A stretch of DNA of 7,526 bases from contig JAKDKI010000100.1 of NCBI GenBank assembly GCA_030453435.1, positions 1 to 7,526 of the forward strand, written 5' to 3'. The notes beneath the pieces were generated by a model. It made no database searches and was not told the origin of the DNA. It was given only the letters and a program-made list of their open reading frames with translations. Both the position numbers and the translations under genes were made by a program. How positions within the stretch are numbered: the stretch's first letter is position 1; every line of letters starts with the position of its first letter. This document shows, one piece after another, positions 1-5,964 of the stretch. This DNA comes from Kocuria sp. Lineage in GTDB: Bacteria > Actinomycetota > Actinomycetes > Actinomycetales > Micrococcaceae.

Positions 1-69
1 CGTATGCGCCTGGGCATGAAGCTGCGCCCGGGGTGGGGCGCGTGGCGTCGCACACGGCCGGAAAGCTAA
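1..69 (+). CDS. Possible 3' end of an upstream gene (partial)
   Basis: Frame 1 is open from the window edge to a TAA at 67-69. It gives 22 codons that are rich in Arg, Gly and Trp and have high G/C at third positions, like the confident genes here. That fits the basic C-terminal tail of an upstream + strand gene, but 22 codons cannot identify a family. Frame 3 is also open, ending at the TAA at 96-98, and its third-position G/C looks poorer. A divergent minus-strand gene with an ATG at 17-15 is a third possibility. The product is not recognised. Confidence 0.3.
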   Translation, partial: RMRLGMKLRPGWGAWRRTRPES

Positions 70-79
70 CCCCGGTTTC

Positions 80-93
80 CATGAATTCCGCAG
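80..93 (+). repeat. 14-nt leader element, copy 1
   Basis: CATGAATTCCGCAG at 80-93 is identical to 4389-4402, where the same bases are the start of the symporter gene. Upstream the two copies stay similar with one indel (CTAACCCCGG at 66-75 against CTACCCTGG at 4376-4384). Here the ATG at 81 opens a 5-codon reading frame, MNSAA, which stops at 96-98 inside TAATG and so overlaps the ATG of the next gene. A chance match of this length within a window this size is not rare enough to be conclusive (about 0.1 expected). The position at a start site in both copies is what makes it notable. Confidence 0.5.
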
Positions 94-99
94 CATAAT
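94..99 (+). promoter_or_regulatory. Candidate -10 box upstream of the MauE-fusion gene
   Basis: CATAAT at 94-99 matches the TATAAT consensus at five of six bases. It lies 7 nt before a GTG at 107 that is in frame with the gene, the geometry of a leaderless actinobacterial start. No -35-like hexamer is evident at the right distance. A second, weaker candidate is TAACCC at 67-72, which would place a start near the ATG at 81. The overlap with the ATG at 98 means promoter and start assignments depend on each other, so this is tentative. Confidence 0.28.
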
Positions 100-1189
100 G
101 GTGGGCGTGAATGTCATTGTCGCGAGCGTGCTGTGGAGTCTGTCCCTCTTATTGATCGCCAGCGGTGTGGCCAAATTGCTCACCAGCAAAACTGATGAGA
201 GTGCCCTGAACGTCTTGGCGTTGCCCGCCATGGTGAATACGCGGGCCGTGCGCACCGCGCTCCCCTGGGTGGAAATCCTCCTGGCTCTGACGCTCATCTT
301 GAGTTCGGGAATCGTGTTGTGGGCGGCCACAGCCGCGGCCGTGGTGCTGTTCGTGGCGTTCACGGTGTTCGTGGGCATCGGTGTGCGCCAGGGTGATCCT
401 GCATCCTGTGGATGCTTTGGTTCGCTGTCCCGCGCACCCATGTCCTGGCGCACCGTGGTGCGCAATCTGGTGTTCGTAGCCCTGGCTGCCTTTGCCTTCA
501 TCGTCACGAGTACCGGTTCTTACCAGGGTCCCGCGTTGCCCGTGCCGTGGTGGACCGTGGTCGCGGCGGCTGTCCCCTTGCTGGTCCTCGGCGTGATCGT
601 GTGGACGGAACGCGGCCACGCCAGCCCTCGCGGGTTGAGCGCGGGTCGGCTGAGCAACGTTCCATCCCTCCCCGAGCACCTCGATCCTCAGCGTGCCACC
701 TCTCAGCCCGTCGCATCCGGCACCGACGGCATGACTCACCCCGATGACGAAATTGGCGACGCCGATGACTACGTCCGGCTGCCCGTTCCTTTCGTCTCGG
801 CCGTCGACAGTGACGGTCAGCGCGTGTCCATGCGGACCATGCCACAGACACAGGCGCGGGCACTCTTCTACGTGAGCCCCGGTTGTGGTCCGTGCATCAC
901 GGTCATGGAGCGGCTCCAAGAACTTCCCGCGACGTTGGGACCGGTGGCCATTCACACGATCGTGGCCCACGACAGCTCACTCCACGAACTGCCGGAGTCG
1001 TTGCGAGCCAACGCCCTGGTGGATCCGGACCGTTCCCTGGCCAGTTCGTTCGGCATGGTTTCCAACCCGTGGGCCGTGGTCCTGGGCACAGACGGCTTGC
1101 TGGCGGGCGGACCCGAAGCGGGCAGCGGTGCCGTGACCCAGTTGTTGGACGAGCTCGTGGAGCGTTTCGAAACGGCTCCCCGCGCGTGA
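98..1189 (+). CDS. MauE/DoxX-like membrane protein fused to a thioredoxin-like CGPC domain
   Basis: This 363-residue protein probably moves thiol electrons at the membrane. Residues ~5-168 form about five hydrophobic segments (~7-27, 54-72, 75-96, 120-138, 149-168). The loop after the third contains DPASCGCFG with C104 and C106, the motif typical of MauE-type DoxX relatives. Residues ~170-230 are a polar linker. Residues ~231-363 resemble a TlpA/MauD-type thioredoxin domain with C263-G-P-C266 and a later NPW segment (~residues 325-327) where the cis-proline is expected. In methylamine-utilisation clusters MauE and MauD are separate proteins needed to mature the disulfide-rich small subunit; here they look fused, and no mauA or mauB is in view. 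The next gene overlaps its stop (GTGA), so the two are likely co-transcribed. No clear Shine-Dalgarno precedes ATG 98; GTG 107 is an alternative start. Domain calls are firm; substrate is unknown. Confidence 0.85.
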   Translation: MVGVNVIVASVLWSLSLLLIASGVAKLLTSKTDESALNVLALPAMVNTRAVRTALPWVEILLALTLILSSGIVLWAATAAAVVLFVAFTVFVGIGVRQGDPASCGCFGSLSRAPMSWRTVVRNLVFVALAAFAFIVTSTGSYQGPALPVPWWTVVAAAVPLLVLGVIVWTERGHASPRGLSAGRLSNVPSLPEHLDPQRATSQPVASGTDGMTHPDDEIGDADDYVRLPVPFVSAVDSDGQRVSMRTMPQTQARALFYVSPGCGPCITVMERLQELPATLGPVAIHTIVAHDSSLHELPESLRANALVDPDRSLASSFGMVSNPWAVVLGTDGLLAGGPEAGSGAVTQLLDELVERFETAPRA

Positions 1190-2523
1190 CAACCAGCGCC
1201 TCGACGCTCAACCACGAGTCGTCGAGTAGAGACGAGCACGGCACGTTCAAGGCACTGCTGGTCGTGGCGGGCGGCGTGGTCGCTGCGCTGCAAGTCTGGA
1301 AACTCTCTCCAGCGCTGGGCACGCTGTCCGAGCAGCTGAACATGAGCCTGGGTCAGGCCGGAGTGCTCGTGGCGGTGATTCAGGTGGCCGGCATGGTGCT
1401 GGGCATGATCGTGGGTCTGTTCAACGACTCGATCGGGCTGCGCCGGGGCTGTCTGTGGGGTTTCGGCTTCCTGGCGGTCGGCTCGGTGCTGGGTGCTATG
1501 GCGCGCGGACCCGGGCTGCTGCTGGCCTCTCGCGTCCTGGAGGGCGTGGGTTTCTTGGTGGTCTGCGTGGCCTCACCCGCGCTGATTCGCAGGCTCGTAC
1601 CCCCGCGCCGGTTGGCCCCGATCGTGGGACTGTGGGGTTGCTTCTTCCCCGTGGCCGCCGCCATTTCTCAGCTCACGGGCGGTTTCCTCGTGGACACGAT
1701 CGGCTGGCGTGCCTGGTGGTTGGGCGCCGCAGCACTCGCCGTGGCCGTGGGCGTGGCCATGGCCGCGGTCATTCCGCCTGACGCGAGCACCGCGCCGCGG
1801 CGAGGCAACGACGGCGGGCCGCGAGCGGCGTCGTCATCGGTGGCCGCGACCTCGACGACGGATACGCTACCGCCGGCCGCGCGCTCGGTGGGTGTTCGGG
1901 CGAAGGCAACGCTGAGCACGGGACCCCTGTGGGCTGCCGCCCTGGTCATGGGTTGTTATACGGCGCAATGGAATGGCGTGATCCAGTTCCTCCCCACGAT
2001 CTATGCGGAGGCCGGAATTGCGGCGGGGGCCGCCGGTGCATTGAGTGCCGGAGCCGCGGCATGTAATGCCCTGGGCAATCTGAGCGCCAGGCAGGCACTG
2101 GGCCGAGGGGTCAAGCCCGTGACCCTGTGGACCATTGGATTCGTCACCATGGCCGTGTGCGCGGTGATTGCATTCGGGATCGCTCCCCTGATCGCCGAGG
2201 AATGGCGCTTTGGACTGCGCTACGGAGCGGTGATCGGGTTTTCTGCGGTGGGCGGCCTGATCCCGTCGACCGCTATCTCGCAACAAATGGCGCTGGCTCC
2301 CGCGCCGGACACCGTGAGCACCAGTTTGGGTCTAGGCCAGCAGTTCAATGCGCTGGGTCAGTTCGCTGGTCCGGTGGCCGTGGCATTCCTGGTCCAGAAC
2401 GCGGGCGGTTGGCACGCGACGTGGTGGGTCACCGTGAGCTTCGCGGTGGTCGGATTGCTCGCGAGTTGGTGGTTGGGGTTCGCGCACCGCACCGGTCCCA
2501 CCTTGTCATCTGGCCGAGGGTGA
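1186..2523 (+). CDS. Major facilitator superfamily permease
   Basis: This is a predicted 445-residue, roughly 12-helix secondary transporter in the cytoplasmic membrane. The reading frame stays open far upstream, but residues before the GTG at 1186 are charged, non-membrane and lie inside the previous gene. The GTG at 1186 overlaps that gene's TGA (GTGA), a usual translational-coupling arrangement, and is followed by a short polar N-terminus and the first helix at ~23-42. The loop N80-D81-S-I-G-L-R86-R87-G resembles MFS motif A between helices 2 and 3, and R116-V-L-E119-G in helix 4 is also MFS-like. Residues ~199-245 form a Ser/Thr/Ala/Arg-rich loop between the two six-helix halves. Overall style recalls CynX/nitrate-type or sugar-phosphate-type permeases, but no substrate can be assigned. 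No good ribosome binding site is seen, which fits reinitiation after the upstream gene. Confidence 0.85.
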   Translation: MTTSASTLNHESSSRDEHGTFKALLVVAGGVVAALQVWKLSPALGTLSEQLNMSLGQAGVLVAVIQVAGMVLGMIVGLFNDSIGLRRGCLWGFGFLAVGSVLGAMARGPGLLLASRVLEGVGFLVVCVASPALIRRLVPPRRLAPIVGLWGCFFPVAAAISQLTGGFLVDTIGWRAWWLGAAALAVAVGVAMAAVIPPDASTAPRRGNDGGPRAASSSVAATSTTDTLPPAARSVGVRAKATLSTGPLWAAALVMGCYTAQWNGVIQFLPTIYAEAGIAAGAAGALSAGAAACNALGNLSARQALGRGVKPVTLWTIGFVTMAVCAVIAFGIAPLIAEEWRFGLRYGAVIGFSAVGGLIPSTAISQQMALAPAPDTVSTSLGLGQQFNALGQFAGPVAVAFLVQNAGGWHATWWVTVSFAVVGLLASWWLGFAHRTGPTLSSGRG

Positions 2524-2530
2524 CTAATGT
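2503..2530 (+). promoter_or_regulatory. Candidate internal promoter for the DUF885 gene
   Basis: TTGTCA at 2503-2508 (five of six to TTGACA) is followed after 16 nt by TAATGT at 2525-2530, a TANNNT -10 box. A GTG at 2539, in frame with the DUF885 gene, lies 8 nt further on, so a leaderless transcript starting at this GTG is possible. The promoter lies in the end of the MFS gene and across the 3-nt gap. It competes with the reading that ATG 2527, served by GAGGG at 2516-2520, is the start within one operon. Both could be used. Confidence 0.4.
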
Positions 2531-4275
2531 GGCTTCTCGTGATCGAGAACCAATCCACTGACCGTTCAACCGCCGCATTCCCCCCACTAGGCACTGTTCA
2601 CCGGCCCGTAACCCCGGTGGACGAGCTGGCCAACCAGTTCTTCGACCGCTCGATGCGACTGGATCCCCTGGCGGCCACGTTGAACGGACTGGTCGGTTAC
2701 GGTCCCGGCTACCCGGACTACGGCCCCCAGGGCCGCACCGATCGCGCGCACTTGCGCACGGAGACGCTGAGCGCCTTGGAGACGGCACAGCCCCGCGACG
2801 ATGTGGATCGTGTGACGATTCACGCCCTGCGTCATCGGTTGCAGCTGGAATCAGACCTGTACTCCGCCGATCTGGACGTCGCTCCGGTCAACAACATCGC
2901 GTCCCCGGTGCAGTGGGTGCGCGAAATCTTCGACAACATGCCCACTGCCACGCCTGAGGACTGGCAGCAGGTCGTCGAGCGGTTGCGACACGTGCCTCGT
3001 GCGTTGGAGAGCTACACGGAGGGGCTGCGGGAAGCGGCCTCGCTCGGGAAGTTGGCCTCGATGACCCAGATCCGGGAGGCCGGTGCTCAGGCGGAGGCGT
3101 ACTCGGAACTCAAGGGCCCGCTGGGATCGTTGTTGACCCACGACTCGGTGCCCGTCTCGCTCAGTGAACCCTTGGAAGACGCCGTCACCGACGCCCGCCA
3201 GGCCTATGCGAGCCTGGTGCGTTCGTTCCACGAAGACTTCGCCGCGACCGCACGGGACACAGATGCCGTCGGCGAGGACGCCTACCGACTCCACCTCCAG
3301 TCCTTCCTGGGTGCCAAGCTCGAACCCCGCGAGGTCTATGAGTGGGGCATTGAACAGTTAAGACTGCTGGATGAGGAACAGCGACTCGTGGCGCATCAGA
3401 TCTCCCCCGGTGTCTCCATCCGCGAGTCCATGAAGCTCCTCAACGAGGACCCCGCCCGCCGGCTGAACTCCACCGAGGAGTTGCAGCACTGGATGCAAGA
3501 CCTCTCCGATCAGGCAGTCTCCGAGTTGTCCAAGAACCATTTCGAGTTCACGGAGGCCATGCGCAACCTGGAGTGCATGATCGCGCCCACCCAGGACGGC
3601 GGAATCTACTACACCCCGCCCAGCAGCGACTTCTCCCGCCCGGGGCGCATGTGGTGGTCCGTGCCCGAGGGCACCACCCGGCATGCCACGTGGGAAGAGA
3701 CCACCACCGTGTATCACGAGGGCGTCCCCGGCCATCATTTGCAGTTCGCGACCGCCCTGGCCAACGCCGGTGAGCTCAACGACTGGCGCCGCATGGGAAT
3801 CTGGGTCTCCGGCCATGGGGAAGGCTGGGCGCTGTACGCCGAGCGGCTCATGGAGGAGCTGGGCTACTTGGATGATCCTGGTGACCAAATGGGCATGCTG
3901 GATTCTCAGCGGCTGCGCACCGTGCGGGTGATTTTCGACGTCGGCTTCCACTGTGGTTACAAGGTTCCCGCCGAATTGGGGGAAATGCTCGGGAGCGCCC
4001 GCGCCGGAGAAGTCTGGTCCCCGCAGGACGGTTGGGACTTCCTGACCCACAACGTGATCATGGATCCGTCCGTGCTGCGCTTCGAGTGGCTGCGTTACAT
4101 GGGATGGCCGGGGCAAGCCCCGTCGTACAAACTGGGCCAGGAACTGTGGCTGGACCTGCGCAAGCAAGTGCAGGTGCGTGAAGGCGAGCAGTTCGATCTC
4201 AAGCATTTCCACAGCCGTGCCCTGCGGCTGGGCTCCGTGGGTTTGGACACACTCGCACACGCCATGACTCTCTAG
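2527..4275 (+). CDS. DUF885 family putative zinc metallopeptidase
   Basis: A 582-residue protein of the DUF885 family, related to gluzincin-type metallopeptidases and usually about 550-600 residues, so it is full length. The metal-binding motif is H397-E398-G-V-P-G-H403-H404, followed by G431-E432-G-W-A-L-Y-A-E439, the second conserved block thought to supply a further ligand. The C-terminal region has the family's RYMGWPGQAPSY segment and the FDLKHFHSRAL block near the end. No signal peptide or membrane segment is seen, so it is probably cytoplasmic and may trim peptides; the natural substrate is not known. It begins 3 nt after the MFS stop. ATG 2527 has GAGGG at 2516-2520 with 6-nt spacing; GTG 2539 (578 residues) is an alternative behind a candidate promoter. 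Peptidase function is inferred from motifs only. Confidence 0.88.
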   Translation: MWLLVIENQSTDRSTAAFPPLGTVHRPVTPVDELANQFFDRSMRLDPLAATLNGLVGYGPGYPDYGPQGRTDRAHLRTETLSALETAQPRDDVDRVTIHALRHRLQLESDLYSADLDVAPVNNIASPVQWVREIFDNMPTATPEDWQQVVERLRHVPRALESYTEGLREAASLGKLASMTQIREAGAQAEAYSELKGPLGSLLTHDSVPVSLSEPLEDAVTDARQAYASLVRSFHEDFAATARDTDAVGEDAYRLHLQSFLGAKLEPREVYEWGIEQLRLLDEEQRLVAHQISPGVSIRESMKLLNEDPARRLNSTEELQHWMQDLSDQAVSELSKNHFEFTEAMRNLECMIAPTQDGGIYYTPPSSDFSRPGRMWWSVPEGTTRHATWEETTTVYHEGVPGHHLQFATALANAGELNDWRRMGIWVSGHGEGWALYAERLMEELGYLDDPGDQMGMLDSQRLRTVRVIFDVGFHCGYKVPAELGEMLGSARAGEVWSPQDGWDFLTHNVIMDPSVLRFEWLRYMGWPGQAPSYKLGQELWLDLRKQVQVREGEQFDLKHFHSRALRLGSVGLDTLAHAMTL

Positions 4276-4353
4276 TTCCGCGCGTTCTCGCGGGCTTTGG
4301 GAGCCACGACGTCGACGACGCCGCCTTGTACGTAACATTTCGTCACACACCGC

Positions 4354-4390
4354 GTGCGCTTTATGATTCCGCGGCCTACCCTGGCTCACA
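4354..4390 (+). promoter_or_regulatory. Candidate leaderless promoter of the symporter gene
   Basis: TACCCT at 4377-4382 fits the actinobacterial TANNNT -10 pattern and is separated by 7 nt from the ATG at 4390. Transcription would then start at or within a base of the A of the start codon. No Shine-Dalgarno sequence lies before this ATG, which supports a leaderless message. No convincing -35 is seen (the bases at the expected place, near 4354-4359, are GTGCGC). ATGATTCCGC at 4363-4372 is a near copy of the start-site element at 4390-4400. Confidence 0.5.
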
Positions 4391-4402
4391 TGAATTCCGC
4401 AG
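4389..4402 (+). repeat. 14-nt leader element, copy 2
   Basis: CATGAATTCCGCAG at 4389-4402 covers the start codon and first codons (Met-Asn-Ser-Ala) of the symporter gene and is identical to 80-93. A partial third copy, ATGATTCCGC at 4363-4372, lies just upstream with one base missing. It could be a duplicated start region, a protein-binding element or coincidence. Confidence 0.5.
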
Positions 4403-5832
4403 AAAATACCCGGCGCCTACCGAAATGGATGACCTCCTTCGGTTGGCAGATCTTGATCGCCCTGATCCTGGGCGTGCTCCTGGGCTCCCTGGCCGCATCC
4501 ATGGGTGGCGACCCCGAGGTGAATCCCAACTGGTTGATGACCACGCTGGACACCATTGGCGCCAGCTACGTCACGCTACTGAAGGCAGCCGTGGTGCCCC
4601 TGGTGGTGACCGCCGTGATCGCCTCGATCGCCAACCTCCGCGACGTCTCCAATGCGGCCCGGCTCGCGTGGAAGACCCTGGTGTGGTTTGCGATCACCGC
4701 GCTGATTGCCGTGCTGATCGGCATGGTGTTGGGTGTGGTGATTCAGCCCGGCGTGGGTACCGGCCAAGCACAACCCGGTGAATACACGGGCTCCGAGGGC
4801 TCCTGGCTCGGATTCCTCAAGGGCATCATCCCGGTGAACTTCCTGGGACTGGAGGCCACCTCCAAGATGCCCGACGCGGAAACCGTGACCACGGCACTGA
4901 ACTTCAACGTGTTGCAGATCCTGGTGATCTCCGCCGTGGTGGGTATTGCCGCGCTCAAGGTCGGTAAGGCCGCAGAACCGTTCCTGACCTTCATGCAGTC
5001 CGGTCTGGCAATCATGCAGAGAATCGTGTGGTGGATCATTCGCCTGGCACCGCTGGGCACCCTGGGTCTGATCGGACGCGCGGTGTTCGAATACGGCTGG
5101 ACCTCCATGGGCTCGCTGGTCAGCTTTGTGATCACCGTGTACGTGGGTCTGCTCCTGGTCGGTTTTGTGGTCTACCCCATCCTGATCAAGATCAACGGCC
5201 TGTCCATAAAGCAGTTCTTCTCCGGCGTGTGGCCGGCCATGCAGCTGGGCTTCGTCTCCCGTTCGTCCCTGGGAACCATGCCGCTGACCCAACGCGTGAG
5301 CGAACGGAATCTGGGCGTACCCCGGCATTACGCGTCCTTCGTAATCCCGCTGGGCGCCACCACCAAGATGGACGGTTGCGCAGCCATTTATCCGGCCGTC
5401 GCAGCAATCTTCGTGGCCCAGTTCTACGGTGTTGCGCTGACCCCCATGCACTTCGTGCTGATCGCCCTGGTGTCCGTGCTGGGTTCGGCAGCAACCGCGG
5501 GAACCACCGGCGCCACCGTCATGCTGACGCTGACGCTGTCCACCTTGGGTCTGCCGCTCGAGGGAGTGGGCCTGTTGCTGGCCGTGGACCCGATCCTGGA
5601 CATGGGTCGCACCGCGCTCAACGTCACCGGTCAAGCCCTGGTGGCCGCGATCGTGTCCAAGCGTGAGGGCATCATCGACATGGACCTGTACAACGCCCAG
5701 CGCTCCGGTGAGCCGTTCTCGGACGAGGACACCCACCAGCAATTGTCCCCGGCCGGCACCCGAACCGGAACCGGCGAGGGATCGCACGCCCTTGCGGCGT
5801 CGGGCCCCAGTGACGGGCAACGCGTGGACTGA
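4390..5832 (+). CDS. Dicarboxylate/amino acid:cation symporter (GltP/GltPh family) with altered sodium-site residues
   Basis: A 480-residue secondary transporter of the DAACS (SLC1-like) family. It has eight-helix hydrophobic organisation, a hairpin-1 SRSSLGTMP motif, the helix-7 signature as K326-M-D328-G-C330, hairpin 2 as SAATAGTTGATVML, and helix 8 as D400-P-I-L-D404-M-G-R407-T408-A-L-N411-V-T-G-Q415. D404, R407 and T408 match GltPh D394, R397 and T398, which bind the amino group and side-chain carboxylate, so an acidic amino acid is the likeliest substrate; cystine or a dicarboxylate is possible. GltPh N310 and D405, which take part in sodium sites, are here Lys326 and Gln415. The last ~45 residues are a polar, disordered-looking tail. 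Start ATG 4390 gives the usual short N-terminus before helix 1; upstream GTG 4354 and ATG 4363 are less likely. It appears monocistronic, closed by the hairpin at 5864-5902. Confidence 0.9.
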   Translation: MNSAENTRRLPKWMTSFGWQILIALILGVLLGSLAASMGGDPEVNPNWLMTTLDTIGASYVTLLKAAVVPLVVTAVIASIANLRDVSNAARLAWKTLVWFAITALIAVLIGMVLGVVIQPGVGTGQAQPGEYTGSEGSWLGFLKGIIPVNFLGLEATSKMPDAETVTTALNFNVLQILVISAVVGIAALKVGKAAEPFLTFMQSGLAIMQRIVWWIIRLAPLGTLGLIGRAVFEYGWTSMGSLVSFVITVYVGLLLVGFVVYPILIKINGLSIKQFFSGVWPAMQLGFVSRSSLGTMPLTQRVSERNLGVPRHYASFVIPLGATTKMDGCAAIYPAVAAIFVAQFYGVALTPMHFVLIALVSVLGSAATAGTTGATVMLTLTLSTLGLPLEGVGLLLAVDPILDMGRTALNVTGQALVAAIVSKREGIIDMDLYNAQRSGEPFSDEDTHQQLSPAGTRTGTGEGSHALAASGPSDGQRVD

Positions 5833-5863
5833 GCCCTAACTCGAAAAACGGCGAAAACTCACA

Positions 5864-5902
5864 GACAAGGAGCGGCACGGGATACACGTGCCGCTCCTTG
5901 TC
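5864..5902 (+). terminator. Perfect 16-bp hairpin, likely terminator after the symporter gene
   Basis: GACAAGGAGCGGCACG at 5864-5879 and CGTGCCGCTCCTTGTC at 5887-5902 are exact reverse complements with a 7-nt loop (GGATACA). It begins 31 nt after the symporter stop. The sequence beyond it (CGCCCCGACGG) is not T-rich, so on the + strand it would be an actinobacterial terminator without a U tract. On the opposite strand the bases after the stem are more T-rich (GAGTTTTCGCCGTTTTTCG), which makes it a candidate bidirectional terminator. The right arm overlaps the -35 of the next promoter. Confidence 0.7.
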
Positions 5903-5925
5903 CGCCCCGACGGAACCACTAGGCT
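5898..5925 (+). promoter_or_regulatory. Candidate promoter of the aldehyde dehydrogenase gene
   Basis: TTGTCC at 5898-5903 and TAGGCT at 5920-5925 are separated by 16 nt. TAGGCT is a good TANNNT -10 box. Transcription would start near 5932 and give a leader of about 33 nt with a Shine-Dalgarno site. The -35 lies in the right arm of the hairpin at 5864-5902. Confidence 0.5.
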
Positions 5926-5950
5926 GTGAACCACATCACCACAATGACGT

Positions 5951-5956
5951 AGGAGA
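5951..5956 (+). promoter_or_regulatory. Ribosome binding site of the aldehyde dehydrogenase gene
   Basis: AGGAGA at 5951-5956 lies 8 nt before ATG 5965 and decides this start. An out-of-frame ATG at 5960 lies only 3 nt from the site and opens a two-codon frame (ATG CCA TGA) that overlaps the true start, so it is unlikely to matter. This is the clearest Shine-Dalgarno in the window. Confidence 0.75.
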
Positions 5957-5964
5957 TTCATGCC

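Noticed and set aside
883..1185. Upstream extension of the MFS reading frame by 101 codons
   Set aside because: This stretch lies inside the thioredoxin domain of the previous gene, is Arg/Gly-rich and not membrane-like, and the GTGA overlap at 1186 gives a natural start.
4278..4305. Possible terminator after the DUF885 gene (CCGCG/CGCGG stem at 4278-4293, GGCT/AGCC stem at 4293-4305)
   Set aside because: The stems are only 4-5 bp and there is no T tract, so this is not distinguishable from chance in GC-rich DNA.
4329..4347. Imperfect dyad (GTAAC at 4332-4336, GTCAC at 4342-4346) and palindromes TACGTA/CGTCGACG as a CRP/GlxR-like operator before the symporter
   Set aside because: The half-sites do not fit the TGTGA-N6-TCACA spacing and the match is too short to claim a regulator.
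3358..4389. Long open frame on the minus strand opposite the DUF885 gene
   Set aside because: It is His/Gly/Arg-rich with no recognisable domain and lies opposite a strongly supported gene. Such shadow frames are common in GC-rich DNA.
4576..5820. 414-codon minus-strand open frame opposite the symporter
   Set aside because: Composition is dominated by Gly, His, Gln and Arg with no fold-like pattern. It is the antisense of a well-conserved transporter and shows no start signals.
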